Notes: generated by a model from the letters alone, not told the origin. 56,344 nt of DNA from Oscillospiraceae bacterium (GCA_020024475.1 JAHHTS010000005.1:1-56344); one strand, 5' to 3'. Counted from the first letter of the stretch, positions 34,790 to 44,984 are shown. Numbers and translations: made by a program.

Positions 34790-36706
34790 TTATTTTGTTT
34801 CATCAGTATTATCATCTAAATTTATATTAGATTCTGAAACCATTTCTTCAACTTCTTTTAGTACTTCTTGAATAGTTTCTTCTTTATAATCTGGTGACAT
34901 AAGTTCTCTAAAACGATCGCCACTTATTTTTTCAAATTCCATAAGCTCTTTTGCTACAATATGAAGTTTATCTTCATGTTCGCTAAGAATTGTCATACAC
35001 TTATGATATCCGTCATCGACCAATTTCCTAATTTCAACATCAATATCATTTGCAATAGCTTCTGAATAATTTTTACCCTGGGTATAGTCACGACCAAGGA
35101 AAGTCTGTTCAGGTGCTGTTTCGTAAACAACATTACCGAGCTTTTCAGAGAATCCATAACGAGTAACCATAGCTTTTGCAGTTGCTGTTACTCTTTCAAG
35201 GTCATTTGAAGCTCCTGTTGAAATATCATCAAGTATAAGTTGCTCTGCGCAACGACCTCCAAGAAGAGTTACAATTTCTTCACTCATCTGTGTTTTTGTG
35301 CGATAATTTGAATCATTTTCCGGTAATGCAAGTGTATAGCCGCCAGCCATACCACGAGGAATTATAGAAATTTCCTGCACAGGGTCAGCTGTTGGGCAGA
35401 AATAATGTGCAATCGCATGACCTGCCTCATGATAAGAAACAAGTTTCTTTTCCTCAGGAGTAACAACTTTTGATTTCTTTTCAGGGCCAGCAATAACTTT
35501 AATTGTAGCTTGTTCTATTTCTTCTTGTGTTATAGCTTTTTTACCTTTTTTAGCTGCTAGCAAGGCTGATTCATTTACAAGATTTTCTAGATCAGCTCCG
35601 GTAAAACCTGGAGTTGATTTTGCTACCGTTTTAAGGTTTATATCAGGGCCCATTGGCTTACCTTTAAAGTGTACTTTAAGCACTTCTTCACGGCCTTTAA
35701 CATCTGGTGCACCAACATAAATCTGTCTATCAAAACGCCCAGCACGAAGTAAAGCTTTATCAAGAATATCCGCACGGTTAGTCGCAGCCATTACAATAAC
35801 GCCTTCATTTGCACCAAAGCCATCCATTTCAACAAGCAACTGGTTAAGTGTCTGCTCTCTTTCATCCTGTCCACCACCAAGGCCTGCACCTCTCTGACGA
35901 CCCACGGCATCTATTTCATCGATAAATATAATAGAAGGAGCTGTTTTCTTAGCCTTTTCAAACAAATCTCTTACACGAGAAGCACCAACACCTACATAAA
36001 GTTCAATAAAATCCGAACCCGAAATTGAATAGAATGGAACACCCGCTTCACCTGCAGTAGCCTTTGCTAACAGTGTTTTACCAGTACCTGGAGGCCCTAC
36101 AAGCAATACACCTTTTGGAATTCTTGCGCCTAGCGCATTGAATTTGTTAGGATTTTTAAGAAAGTCAACTATTTCAACTAATTCGGCTTTCTCTTCATCT
36201 GCACCAGCAACATCAGAAAACTTTTTCTGTGTTTTAAGGGTTGAAGCATCTTTTGTTTTTGCACGACTAACACCTGCACCTTTTCCATTTTGCTGATTGT
36301 AAATCATATAGAAAAAGAATCCCATGAACCCTATCATTATTACATAAGGAATAATGTTAATCCATGATGGAAATGTCATTGGTACAATCCAATCATATAC
36401 CATAGGTGCATTTGGGTGCTTTTCATTGTATTCATCTACGTAAGGATCAATCTTTTCTGTAAATGAGTATACATCTGGCACTTTGTAGTAAATAGGTTTT
36501 TCTTTGTCGTCTGTTATAATTTCGATGTTACCATTTCCGATATTAAGCTTATACTCTGTTACCTTTTGTTGTCTAAACAAATCAATAACTTCACTTGTTT
36601 TCATATTAGAGATGTTTGACGGTCTGTTAAACATAATTGCAAAAAAAAGCAACATAAGCAACAACGGCAAAAACGACAATTGCGGTTTGTTTTTCTTTTT
36701 AACCAA
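34790..36706 (-). CDS. ftsH: ATP-dependent zinc metalloprotease FtsH
   Basis: 638 residues. Membrane-anchored AAA+ protease that degrades misfolded and regulatory membrane proteins. Two membrane helices (about 10-26 and 114-135) flank a small periplasmic-side domain. The AAA domain has Walker A GPPGTGKT (204-211), Walker [13 protein letters not shown] and the SRH region [14 protein letters not shown]. The zinc motif HEAGH is at 426-430. All catalytic features are intact. It follows hpt by 30 bases in the conserved tilS-hpt-ftsH order. Confidence 0.97.
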   Translation of the reverse strand: MVKKKNKPQLSFLPLLLMLLFFAIMFNRPSNISNMKTSEVIDLFRQQKVTEYKLNIGNGNIEIITDDKEKPIYYKVPDVYSFTEKIDPYVDEYNEKHPNAPMVYDWIVPMTFPSWINIIPYVIMIGFMGFFFYMIYNQQNGKGAGVSRAKTKDASTLKTQKKFSDVAGADEEKAELVEIVDFLKNPNKFNALGARIPKGVLLVGPPGTGKTLLAKATAGEAGVPFYSISGSDFIELYVGVGASRVRDLFEKAKKTAPSIIFIDEIDAVGRQRGAGLGGGQDEREQTLNQLLVEMDGFGANEGVIVMAATNRADILDKALLRAGRFDRQIYVGAPDVKGREEVLKVHFKGKPMGPDINLKTVAKSTPGFTGADLENLVNESALLAAKKGKKAITQEEIEQATIKVIAGPEKKSKVVTPEEKKLVSYHEAGHAIAHYFCPTADPVQEISIIPRGMAGGYTLALPENDSNYRTKTQMSEEIVTLLGGRCAEQLILDDISTGASNDLERVTATAKAMVTRYGFSEKLGNVVYETAPEQTFLGRDYTQGKNYSEAIANDIDVEIRKLVDDGYHKCMTILSEHEDKLHIVAKELMEFEKISGDRFRELMSPDYKEETIQEVLKEVEEMVSESNINLDDNTDETK

Positions 36707-36736
36707 AATCTTTCTCCTTAATAATAAATTTGAGGA

Positions 36737-37276
36737 TTATTTTGTGTAAACCTCAGGTTTAAGAACGCCGATAAACGGCAAGTTACGATATTTTTCATCG
36801 TAGTCAAGGCCATAACCTACAACAAATTCATCTGGAACTTCTCTACCGATATATTTTGCATGAACATCAGCTGCACGACGGCTTGGTTTATCAAGCAATG
36901 TGCAAATTTCTATACTCTTAGGATTACGCTGCTTAAGCAAATCAATAAGGAAGTTGAGTGTAAGTCCTGAATCAAGAATGTCTTCAACAATAAGAACATC
37001 CTTATCCTCAAGTGGAGTATCAATATCCTTCACAATTTTAACATTGCCTGAAGTTTTAACACCTGATCCATATGATGAAACAACCATAAAATCTATTTCA
37101 CAAGGGCATTCTACGGCACGCATAAAATCTGAAAGGAATACAACAGCACCCTTCAAAACTGTAACCATGTACAGATTTTTATTCTTATAATCTTCTGTAA
37201 CTTTTTTACCGAGTTCTTTTACAATAGTTTTTAGTTCTTCTTCGCTAAGAAGCACTTCTTTGATATCATTTAACAT
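36737..37276 (-). CDS. hpt: Hypoxanthine phosphoribosyltransferase
   Basis: 179 residues from the ATG at 37276; an in-frame ATG at 37291 lies on the ribosome site (GGAGG) which is correctly spaced (8 bases) for the inner ATG. Salvages hypoxanthine or guanine with PRPP. The PRPP-binding motif is LIVEDILDSGLTL; the flexible loop region contains VVSSYGSGVKTSG. Sits between tilS and ftsH, the classical Firmicute order, probably one operon. Confidence 0.95.
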   Translation of the reverse strand: MLNDIKEVLLSEEELKTIVKELGKKVTEDYKNKNLYMVTVLKGAVVFLSDFMRAVECPCEIDFMVVSSYGSGVKTSGNVKIVKDIDTPLEDKDVLIVEDILDSGLTLNFLIDLLKQRNPKSIEICTLLDKPSRRAADVHAKYIGREVPDEFVVGYGLDYDEKYRNLPFIGVLKPEVYTK

Positions 37277-37297
37277 AGTTAAATCCTCCATACACTT

Positions 37298-38644
37298 TCA
37301 CATCTGTTGTATTAGTAATACTTTTTCACATTTTGGTCCTGGTATATACTCTCTATTTACACCATAACCATCAACCCAGATAACATTTTCAGTTTCATCA
37401 GATAAAATTGCTATTTTATCTCTTCTTTCTTTCGGAATCTTATCTTCAATAAAAAGTTTTTTTAATGTTTTAGTCACATTTCTTTTACCGAAAGTAAATT
37501 TATCACCTGTTTGTCTGGTTCGAATAATAAGACCATTTTTTATTTTATCATATCTTACATAATATGTTAAATAGTTTTTGTTATTTTCTTTGATTTTTTT
37601 ATATTCATCATAGGAAACAACCGAAAAAATAAGATTTAAATGGTTAAAACTTATAATTTTATCCATCTCTACAATTAGTTTTATTGGTTCAACTTCACAT
37701 TTTTCTTCTACTTGATAGAAAGAAAGCCATCCATCATATACTCTACAAAAAACTGTTGCAGATAATTGCCTTGTAAAATTTTTATTTCCAAGTGATAAAA
37801 AAATGGAATCTACATTATCTTTCGAAAGACAACTAAGTTCATCCAAACGATTGCGTATAAGATTTTTAACTACTGCTGGATGCTCCTTTAAGAGCTCATC
37901 TGTAGAAATACCTTTTTCTCCCACAGATTTTCTATAAAGATTATCACTTAATTGGGTTAAAAGTGTGTATATCTCTTGGCTTTCATCAGCAAAAGCAGAT
38001 ATAGCTTTTTCAACTGCGGGATTTATCAGCTTTAACGTTGGAATAACCTTTAACCTAATCTTATTTCTAGAATAAACATCATCAAAATTAGTTTTGTCAG
38101 TTACGTATGGAATATTATTGTCTTCACAATATTTTTCGATTTCCATTCTGGTACAATTTATTAATGGACGAACAATGTTATCCCTTACAGGAGGAATGCC
38201 ACATACCCCTTTTAATGATGTCCCTCTAGTAATATTAAAAATAACTGTTTCACATCTATCACTTGCTGTATGGGCTGTTGCAAGTTTTGCTTTATATTTT
38301 TTGGCTTGTTCAAAAAAAAATTTATATCTTAGCTCTCTTGCCCAACTTTCAGTAGATAATCCTTTAGGCTTTATATTATTATTCATATCAGCTCTATAAA
38401 CAATACATTCGGTACCTATTTTATTACAATAATTCTTTACAAATATTTCCTCTTTCCGACTTTCTTCTCTAAGTCCATGATTAACATGTAGAGCAATAAC
38501 ATTTATTCCAAGAAAATTTTTATTACAGCACAAAAAGTGAAACAGTGCCATACTATCTGCCCCTCCAGACAAACACACTGCCACCGTATCACCTTTTTTT
38601 ATCATTTTATATTGTTCAATTGTTTTTAAAATTTTATTAACCAT
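37298..38644 (-). CDS. tilS: tRNA(Ile)-lysidine synthetase TilS
   Basis: 448 residues from the ATG at 38644; ATGs further upstream in the frame lie deep inside dnaB. Attaches lysine to C34 of tRNA-Ile(CAU) so it reads AUA codons; essential. PP-loop SGGADSMAL (26-34), later TAHTASDRCETVIFN and the C-terminal TilS domain (RTRQTGDKFTFGKRNVTKTL region). The start overlaps the dnaB stop by 8 bases (AATGGTTAA), and no strong ribosome site precedes it, implying translational coupling to dnaB. Confidence 0.93.
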   Translation of the reverse strand: MVNKILKTIEQYKMIKKGDTVAVCLSGGADSMALFHFLCCNKNFLGINVIALHVNHGLREESRKEEIFVKNYCNKIGTECIVYRADMNNNIKPKGLSTESWARELRYKFFFEQAKKYKAKLATAHTASDRCETVIFNITRGTSLKGVCGIPPVRDNIVRPLINCTRMEIEKYCEDNNIPYVTDKTNFDDVYSRNKIRLKVIPTLKLINPAVEKAISAFADESQEIYTLLTQLSDNLYRKSVGEKGISTDELLKEHPAVVKNLIRNRLDELSCLSKDNVDSIFLSLGNKNFTRQLSATVFCRVYDGWLSFYQVEEKCEVEPIKLIVEMDKIISFNHLNLIFSVVSYDEYKKIKENNKNYLTYYVRYDKIKNGLIIRTRQTGDKFTFGKRNVTKTLKKLFIEDKIPKERRDKIAILSDETENVIWVDGYGVNREYIPGPKCEKVLLIQQM

Positions 38645-40013
38645 TGTGTGTAAAATCAACATCATAAAATCTTGTATGTGCACCGTCCCAACTCAATGGA
38701 ATAGTTCCACTTTCGCCGTGACGATTTTTAGCAATTATACATTCCGCCATTGTCTGATCAGCATCTTCATCTTTATTATAATAAGCATCACGATACAAAA
38801 ACAAAACCACGTCGGCATCCTGTTCAATAGAACCAGAGTCTCGCAAATCCGATAACTGAGGACGGCTATCCTTGCCTGTACCTTTTTCAGCACTACGAGA
38901 AAGCTGTGACAAGGCAATAATAGGTACATCAAGCTCTTTAGCCATAATCTTTAAATTACGGGTAATTTCACTGATTTCCTGTACCCTGTTATCATTACGC
39001 CTACCTGTTGACATAAGCTGTATATAGTCAACTATAACCACGCCTACATCAGGTGTTTCTGGATCTTGATTAAGGCGACGGATTTTAGCCTTCATATCAC
39101 TTACAGTGATGTTAGGTGTATCATCCATATATATTGGATAATCAGCAATTTGTCCTATTGCATTAGTAATAATATCCCATTCTGCTATTTGAATATCACC
39201 AGTTCTCAAAGTATTGCTACTAATACCTGCCTGTGAAGAAAGTATTCTCTCTGTAAGCTGTTCATTACTCATTTCCAAGGAGAAAATCGCAACAGGTAAC
39301 TTTTGCTTGCCAGCTATATTTGATGCTATATTTAACGCAAAACTAGTTTTACCCATACCAGGACGAGCTGCTATTATGACAAGGTCGCTTCGACCCATTC
39401 TTCCTAGTTTATCATCCAAAAATCTAAATCCAGTAGGTATACCTTTATATTTTTCTTTATCCTTACCGGAAAGTTTTCTCAATCTATCAAAACTTTTTGC
39501 TGCTGCATCGCTTATATGCTTAAGACTTTGAGAGTCTTTACCTTGGCGCAACGCATAGATCTTCTGTTCAGCACTTTCTAGAAGCATATCAGCATCTGCT
39601 GAATCTTGTGTTTGGCGTATAATGTCTGTTGCTGTCTCCATTAGAGTGCGTATCATGTACTTGTCTTTTAAAATTTTAGCATAATACATGATATTGGAAA
39701 GGCTTGGCACTGTATCAGCAAGCTGGGATAGGTATACCTTGGCATCGTTCTCATCGCTAAAAACCTTAGCAGATACAACAGCATCCACAACAGTGACAAA
39801 ATCAGTTGGTGTATTTAGCATAAAAAGTGCCTGCATCTCATTGAAAATAAGGCGATTTTGCTTAACATAGAAATACTCAGGTCTAACCTGCTCCATAATC
39901 ACAGAAATAAGTTCCGGATCAATTATAGCTGCACCCAACACAGCCTGTTCTGCTTCCACAGAAAATGGCCGATTTACACCTATACCTTCAAGAGCTACTT
40001 CCAACTGATTCAT
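38637..40013 (-). CDS. dnaB: Replicative DNA helicase DnaB
   Basis: 458 residues (DnaC in Bacillus naming). Hexameric helicase at the replication fork. N-terminal primase-interacting domain to about residue 110, linker helix, then the RecA-like motor. Walker A is RPGMGKTSF (Gly-Met-Gly-Lys-Thr-Ser 219-224), Walker B VVIVDYIQLM, and the arginine-finger region FLYRDAYYN. It follows rplI by one base, part of the conserved gdpP-rplI-dnaB cluster. No intein is present, although this gene is a frequent intein site. Confidence 0.97.
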   Translation of the reverse strand: MNQLEVALEGIGVNRPFSVEAEQAVLGAAIIDPELISVIMEQVRPEYFYVKQNRLIFNEMQALFMLNTPTDFVTVVDAVVSAKVFSDENDAKVYLSQLADTVPSLSNIMYYAKILKDKYMIRTLMETATDIIRQTQDSADADMLLESAEQKIYALRQGKDSQSLKHISDAAAKSFDRLRKLSGKDKEKYKGIPTGFRFLDDKLGRMGRSDLVIIAARPGMGKTSFALNIASNIAGKQKLPVAIFSLEMSNEQLTERILSSQAGISSNTLRTGDIQIAEWDIITNAIGQIADYPIYMDDTPNITVSDMKAKIRRLNQDPETPDVGVVIVDYIQLMSTGRRNDNRVQEISEITRNLKIMAKELDVPIIALSQLSRSAEKGTGKDSRPQLSDLRDSGSIEQDADVVLFLYRDAYYNKDEDADQTMAECIIAKNRHGESGTIPLSWDGAHTRFYDVDFTHNG

Positions 40014-40014
40014 A

Positions 40015-40455
40015 CTATTCCTCTACGTTAACTGTGATTTTAGCATGAATTTCAGGATAAATTTTAACCTCACAATCACAAGTCATATATGTTTTTATAT
40101 CTTTCATAACAAGTTTTTTCTTGTCAATATCAACTTTAAGCTGATTTTTAATAGCTTCTGCAACATCTTTTGTAGTAACCGCACCGAAAAGTTTACCTTC
40201 TTTTCCTGCTTTTACTTTTATAGTCACTGTTTTGCCATTCAACTTATCTTTAATTTCATTTGCAGCTTTAATTTCTTCCTGCTTATGATGTTCTTTAGCA
40301 CTTTCTTTAGTTTTAACATCATTAATTGCTGAGGCTGTTGCTTCTTTCGCAAGTTTTCTTGGCAAAAGGAAATTTCTTGCATAACCATCAGAAACATTAA
40401 CAACTGTATCCTTTTTACCTATATCTTTAACATCTTTTAACAAAACTACTTTCAT
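40015..40455 (-). CDS. rplI: 50S ribosomal protein bL9
   Basis: 146 residues, normal length. The N-terminal domain with the signature GKKDTVVNVSDGYARNFLLP binds 23S rRNA; a long helix leads to the C-terminal domain that projects from the ribosome. GGAG precedes the ATG. Located between gdpP and dnaB as in most Firmicutes. Confidence 0.97.
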   Translation of the reverse strand: MKVVLLKDVKDIGKKDTVVNVSDGYARNFLLPRKLAKEATASAINDVKTKESAKEHHKQEEIKAANEIKDKLNGKTVTIKVKAGKEGKLFGAVTTKDVAEAIKNQLKVDIDKKKLVMKDIKTYMTCDCEVKIYPEIHAKITVNVEE

Positions 40456-40516
40456 TTACAACATCTCCTTTTATTTATCATTTTATATAATACAAAATAG
40501 GTGTGATAAAATCAAA

Positions 40517-42463
40517 TTATTTTTTGTAATTGTCTATACTTTCCTTAATCTTTTCGCCTGCTTCTTCTAAAGTAACATCTTTTAATTGAGCTCCTGCCAT
40601 TGTTAAATGTCCTCCACCACCGAGGTACTCCATAAGAACTTGAACATTTATATCTCCTAAACTACGAGCAGAAATATTGATTTGGTCACCCATTTTCACA
40701 GCCACTATTGAACCTGAAACATTGTTAAGTGTTAGCAAATCATTAGCAGCTTGAGGAATTGCTACATATAATCCTCCTGGGAGTGTTGGTGCAAGAGAAA
40801 TAGCAACATCTTTGTATATAAAAGCAGCATTAACAAGTTCACTTTTAGCTTTGTAAACATCTTTAGGTACGCTAAACAATTTAAGAACATCAGTTGAAAC
40901 AGCACCCATTCTTCTCAAATATGCAGCTGCTTCAAAAGTACGCACCCCACTTTTCTCGGCAAAATTTCTTGTATCGAGCATAATACCAGCAAGAAGTGAT
41001 TCTGCTTCTAACTGGCTTATTTTATGGTTTGCAGGAATTATATATTGCAATAACTCAGTAACTAGTTCTGAGGCAGATGAGGCATAAGGTTCGTGGTATG
41101 AAACCACAGTGTCATTTATGTAGTCCACCATACGACGATGATGATCTATTACAACTTTTCTTCGACACTTATTACATAATTCCTCACTTTCAGTCATTCT
41201 CGCTACATGAGTATCTACTATTATCAATAGTGTATGTGAACCGAGACCATAATGGCTAGCCTTTTCAGGAGTAATAAACAATTCTCCAACTTCACTATCA
41301 TTTTTAACTTTTTCTATAAGATTAGAAGCCAACGTAACTTCTTCGTTTACAACGATATATGCTTTTTTTCCGCAACTATTAACAATAGCTGCAACACCCA
41401 CAGCAGAGCCTATTGCATCTAGGTCGCTATTTTTATGTCCCATAATAAGGACAGTGTCGCTTTGCATGATAACATCACGCAAAGCTTTTGCTACAATACG
41501 GCTACGAACTTTACTTCTTTTTTCAACACTTGGCAACACACCACCAAAAAACTCATATCCGTCATTACTTTTAATAACTGCCTGGTCACCACCACGACCT
41601 AACGCCATGTCAAGCGCTTGTCGTGCTAGCATATCATTTTCAGCAAAATCTTTGCCGCCTCTTCCTACGCCAATTGATAAGGTAACACTATCTTCTTCAA
41701 TTTTACGCGCTTTAGCAAGAATTTCAAAACGATTATCATAGAATTGTGAAAAGTATCTTTCTTCAATTATGATGTGATATCTACTTGTTCCAATTTTGGT
41801 ATTGATACCATTAGCCTTAACCGCAGCATCTTCAATAAGCTGGTCTAAATCCGCCATAATTAAAGCTCTCTTACTTTCTTTCATTTCTTTAAGAACTTCA
41901 TCATAGGTATCCACAATTATTTGCAACACTACGGGACGTGTCATATGATATTCATTAGCTTCCCATTTTAGCTCCGTATCATCAACAAAATAGCACACCC
42001 AAAGACTTTCATCATCAGAAGCTTGTGAAGAAAATACCGTATAATTTCTATCGTTTATCTTTAAGCAAACGCCAGACTGCTCCGATCCATCTTTTGCAGA
42101 AAAATTTGGAACAATTTTATTTAATGGCGTAAGGTAACAATCAATATCATTTAATACTTGTTTTCTAAAAGCATTATTATACCATACAATGCTTTCTTTA
42201 CCTATTATTGCAATTGGAACATTAAGGTTTTCAAAACTTAACTGTTGACGTGCACTCTGCTTGCCTTTTCCAAAGAAAATTCCTCTTATGGCTTTTCTTA
42301 TAGAGTACATATTTATTGTAACTATACAAACTATTAAAAGTATTCCTATCACCGTTACAGGCAGCAACTTTGGAATTGTCACTCCAATTAGGATTAATAA
42401 AGCTATTATTATTAATAATAATGTTAAAATAACACCATCTGTGCCCCAAATTTTCTTTTTCAT
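40517..42463 (-). CDS. gdpP: Cyclic-di-AMP phosphodiesterase GdpP
   Basis: 648 residues. Two N-terminal membrane helices (about 10-30 and 33-52), a PAS-like heme-binding-type domain (about 75-165), a degenerate GGDEF domain (about 170-300) and the DHH/DHHA1 phosphodiesterase (about 320-645). The catalytic metal motifs are present: GHKNSDLDA (Asp347, Asp349), a DTH motif in IIVDTHVAR and the DHH motif VIDHHRR. The C-terminal GGGHLTMAGAQL binds nucleotide. It hydrolyses c-di-AMP to pApA, lowering a messenger that controls potassium and cell-wall homeostasis. Confidence 0.95.
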   Translation of the reverse strand: MKKKIWGTDGVILTLLLIIIALLILIGVTIPKLLPVTVIGILLIVCIVTINMYSIRKAIRGIFFGKGKQSARQQLSFENLNVPIAIIGKESIVWYNNAFRKQVLNDIDCYLTPLNKIVPNFSAKDGSEQSGVCLKINDRNYTVFSSQASDDESLWVCYFVDDTELKWEANEYHMTRPVVLQIIVDTYDEVLKEMKESKRALIMADLDQLIEDAAVKANGINTKIGTSRYHIIIEERYFSQFYDNRFEILAKARKIEEDSVTLSIGVGRGGKDFAENDMLARQALDMALGRGGDQAVIKSNDGYEFFGGVLPSVEKRSKVRSRIVAKALRDVIMQSDTVLIMGHKNSDLDAIGSAVGVAAIVNSCGKKAYIVVNEEVTLASNLIEKVKNDSEVGELFITPEKASHYGLGSHTLLIIVDTHVARMTESEELCNKCRRKVVIDHHRRMVDYINDTVVSYHEPYASSASELVTELLQYIIPANHKISQLEAESLLAGIMLDTRNFAEKSGVRTFEAAAYLRRMGAVSTDVLKLFSVPKDVYKAKSELVNAAFIYKDVAISLAPTLPGGLYVAIPQAANDLLTLNNVSGSIVAVKMGDQINISARSLGDINVQVLMEYLGGGGHLTMAGAQLKDVTLEEAGEKIKESIDNYKK

Positions 42464-42510
42464 AAAAACACCTACTTATTTTTAGCCATACTTTCAAAGC
42501 AGGCATTAGG

Positions 42511-44235
42511 TTATACTTCCATAACTATCGGTAGTACCATCGGGCTTCTCTTAGTCTTTTTATAAAGGACTGTAGAAACCTGGTCACGAATTTTAGATTT
42601 AATAACTGTCCAATCTTTATAATCGTAATCTTTATATTTTTCAATAACTGATCTTGCTGCCATTCTTGCTTCACTTATAAGTGCTTCACTTTCTTTTACA
42701 TAAACGAAACCTCTAGAAACAATATCTGGCCCACTAAGCAATTCCCCAGTAGCATTATCCACTGTAAATACAACAACTACAAGCCCATCTTGTGACAAGT
42801 GACGACGATCACGTAACACTACGCTACCTACATCACCTACACCAAGTCCATCTACTAGAACTTGCCCTGAAGGTACAACCTCTTCAACGGATATTCCGTT
42901 CTTGTCTATCTTCAACACTTCGCCAATATTGCCTATAATAATATTATCGGCAGGTATTCCAGCGCCTTCTGCAAGAATGGCATGGCGTTTAAGATGTTTA
43001 TATTCTCCATGTACAGGGATAAAATATCTAGGCTTAACAAGATTAAGCATCAATTTAAGTTCTTCTTGATAAGCGTGACCTGAAACATGAACATCATACA
43101 TTGATTCATAAATAACACTAGCACCAAGCTTTAAAAGGCCATTTACAACTTTGGTAACCATTTTTTCATTACCCGGAATAGGTGTAGCTGAAATAATTAT
43201 AAAGTCATCTTTATTTATAGAAAACTGGCGATGTGTTCCACCAGACATTCGTGAAAGAGCCGATAAAGGTTCGCCCTGGCTACCTGTTGTGATAAGAACA
43301 ATCTGACCAGGTTCATAATCTTTTGCTTGTTCTGGTTCAATCATAACATTTTCCGGTGCTTTAAGGTAACCAAGCTCAAAAGCCATTTGTATATTATTAA
43401 TCATGCTCCTTCCGGAAACACATACTTTTCTTTTATGAAGAACCGCAAGGTCAAGTATCTGTTGGATGCGATATATGTTAGACGCAAAAGTTGCAATAAT
43501 AATTCTGCGATTTACTGCTTGATCAAACAAACTTTCAAAACTTTTACCTACTGTTTTTTCACTTGCAGAATATCCTAATCTTTCAGCATTAGTTGAATCT
43601 GATAAAAAAGCTAAAACACCTTTTTGACCATACCGTGCAAATGTTGAAAGATCTGTCGTTTCACCTTGTGGCGGTGTGTAATCAATTTTAAAATCACCAG
43701 TTGTAATAACAGTTCCAGCAGGCGATTCTATTGCTAAACCTACCGCATCTGGAATTGAATGATTTACATGTATAGGCACAACAGTCATGCACCCTATCTT
43801 AATTCTATCACCAGGTTTAATAACATTTATTTCTATTAAATTTTTAAGCGAATGCTCATTTAATTTATTTTCAATAAGACCTTTGGTAAGTTTTGTAGCA
43901 TATACAGGGACATTTATCTCCTTCAAAAGATATGGTAAAGAACCTATATGATCCTCATGTCCGTGGGTGATAACAATACCTTTGATTTTATCTTTATTTT
44001 CAATAATGTATGAAAAATCAGGTATAACAAGGTCTACACCAAACATTTCGCTATCTGGAAATGAGTTGCCACAATCAACAATGAACATATCATCTCTACA
44101 TGAGTAAACTGTCATGTTTTTTCCTATTTCATTTAATCCTCCAAGAGGTATCATTCTTATTGATTCAACTATGCCATCTTTTTGGCTTTTTTTAGTATTT
44201 CTTCTATTGTACTGTCTTGATTCTTGTTTTGACAT
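42511..44235 (-). CDS. rnjA: Ribonuclease J
   Basis: 574 residues. Beta-CASP metallo-beta-lactamase RNase with endonuclease and 5'-to-3' exonuclease activity, central to mRNA turnover in Firmicutes. The metal motif HGHEDHIGSL is canonical, with SGHAYQEEL and FIPVHGEYKHL in the beta-CASP part. The N-terminus has a basic Lys/Arg-rich extension of about 25 residues. A C-terminal domain follows about residue 455. The gene has a strong promoter about 160 bases upstream and a terminator-like hairpin inside the leader. gdpP follows by 47 bases. Only one RNase J gene is in view, so a second paralogue cannot be excluded. Confidence 0.95.
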   Translation of the reverse strand: MSKQESRQYNRRNTKKSQKDGIVESIRMIPLGGLNEIGKNMTVYSCRDDMFIVDCGNSFPDSEMFGVDLVIPDFSYIIENKDKIKGIVITHGHEDHIGSLPYLLKEINVPVYATKLTKGLIENKLNEHSLKNLIEINVIKPGDRIKIGCMTVVPIHVNHSIPDAVGLAIESPAGTVITTGDFKIDYTPPQGETTDLSTFARYGQKGVLAFLSDSTNAERLGYSASEKTVGKSFESLFDQAVNRRIIIATFASNIYRIQQILDLAVLHKRKVCVSGRSMINNIQMAFELGYLKAPENVMIEPEQAKDYEPGQIVLITTGSQGEPLSALSRMSGGTHRQFSINKDDFIIISATPIPGNEKMVTKVVNGLLKLGASVIYESMYDVHVSGHAYQEELKLMLNLVKPRYFIPVHGEYKHLKRHAILAEGAGIPADNIIIGNIGEVLKIDKNGISVEEVVPSGQVLVDGLGVGDVGSVVLRDRRHLSQDGLVVVVFTVDNATGELLSGPDIVSRGFVYVKESEALISEARMAARSVIEKYKDYDYKDWTVIKSKIRDQVSTVLYKKTKRSPMVLPIVMEV

Positions 44236-44270
44236 TTAAATTCCTTTCTGAAAGCTTTTGTACCTGAAAA

Positions 44271-44302
44271 TTCAATGAAAAAATACACCATTGAAAATGG
44301 TG
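44271..44302 (-). promoter_or_regulatory. Candidate attenuator hairpin in the rnjA leader
   Basis: Minus strand CACCATT, loop TTC, AATGGTG (44286-44302) followed at once by TATTTTTT (44278-44285), the shape of an intrinsic terminator, located 50 bases upstream of the rnjA ATG. The competing pair TTCAATG (44289-44295) with CATTGAA (44271-44277) would dissolve it. No minus-strand gene lies upstream that this could terminate, so it must act within the rnjA leader. Confidence 0.5.
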
Positions 44303-44397
44303 GGTAAAAAACTGCTTTCTGTTATGTAACGATCTCTTTTATTTTTGCATTTGAATAAAACGAACTATGTTATCTATTAAAAGATATACCATATTAA

Positions 44398-44426
44398 ATA
44401 ATACTTTATATATTTATATATGTCAA
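44398..44426 (-). promoter_or_regulatory. rnjA promoter
   Basis: On the minus strand TTGACA (44421-44426), 17-base spacer, TATTAT (44398-44403). Consensus -35, so probably strong. The transcript would have a leader of about 155 bases. Confidence 0.7.
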
Positions 44427-44448
44427 GTTTATATATTATCCGACATTC

Positions 44449-44477
44449 TTTACATAGTATTTGAAGTATTATATAAT
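44449..44477 (+). promoter_or_regulatory. rnhA promoter
   Basis: TTTACA (44449-44454), 17-base spacer, TATAAT (44472-44477), start point near 44484, 31 bases before the ATG. It is divergent to the rnjA promoter with the two -35 boxes 22 bases apart. Confidence 0.65.
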
Positions 44478-44514
44478 TACTATGTTATTATACACATTGA
44501 AAGGGATAAGATAT

Positions 44515-44955
44515 ATGAAAACTGTTCACATATTTACAGATGGTGCTTGTAGTGGAAATCCAGGTCCTGGGGGTTGGTGCGCTATATTAAGATATAATGA
44601 GAAGGAAAAAATATTGTCTGGCGGTGAAGCACACACAACAAATAACCGTATGGAACTATCTGCTGTTATGAATTCTTTAAAAGCATTAAAAGAACCTTGT
44701 AATGTGGAACTCACAAGCGATTCAAAATATGTGATCGATAGTATAACAAAAGGTTGGGTTTATTCATGGCAAAAGAAAAACTGGAAAAAATCAGATGGAA
44801 AAATGGCTTTAAACATAGACCTATGGGAAAATCTTCTTCCTCTTTTGAAGTTTCATAATATAAATTTTCATTGGATAAAAGGCCATGCAGGTCATCCAGA
44901 AAATGAAAAATGCGATCAAATTGCCGTAACTGAAAGTCAAAAGTTCAAAATTTAA
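44515..44955 (+). CDS. rnhA: Ribonuclease HI
   Basis: 146 residues from the ATG at 44515, preceded by AAGGG nine bases upstream; an in-frame ATG at 44461 precedes the predicted transcription start and is rejected. Degrades the RNA strand of RNA-DNA hybrids (Okazaki primers, R-loops). The four catalytic acidic residues are in place: Asp in FTDGACSGNPGPGG, Glu in NNRMELSAV, Asp in LTSDSKYV, and Asp in ENEKCDQIA, with the helper His in KGHAGHPENE. Type I RNase H is less usual in Clostridia than type II, but the motif set is clear. Single-gene transcript. Confidence 0.95.
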   Translation: MKTVHIFTDGACSGNPGPGGWCAILRYNEKEKILSGGEAHTTNNRMELSAVMNSLKALKEPCNVELTSDSKYVIDSITKGWVYSWQKKNWKKSDGKMALNIDLWENLLPLLKFHNINFHWIKGHAGHPENEKCDQIAVTESQKFKI

Positions 44956-44963
44956 AAGTATTT

Positions 44964-44984
44964 ATCGATATTTTTTATATCGAT
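44964..44984 (+). terminator. Probable terminator of rnhA
   Basis: ATCGATAT (44964-44971), loop TTTTT, ATATCGAT (44977-44984), followed by ATTTATTTTAC. GC-poor stem but correctly placed nine bases after the stop. Confidence 0.5.

Noticed and set aside
38637-40013. Intein in dnaB
   Set aside because: The protein is of normal length with an uninterrupted Walker A loop.
44367-44552. Plus-strand 61-codon frame overlapping rnhA
   Set aside because: It covers the rnjA/rnhA promoters and reads rnhA in a different frame.
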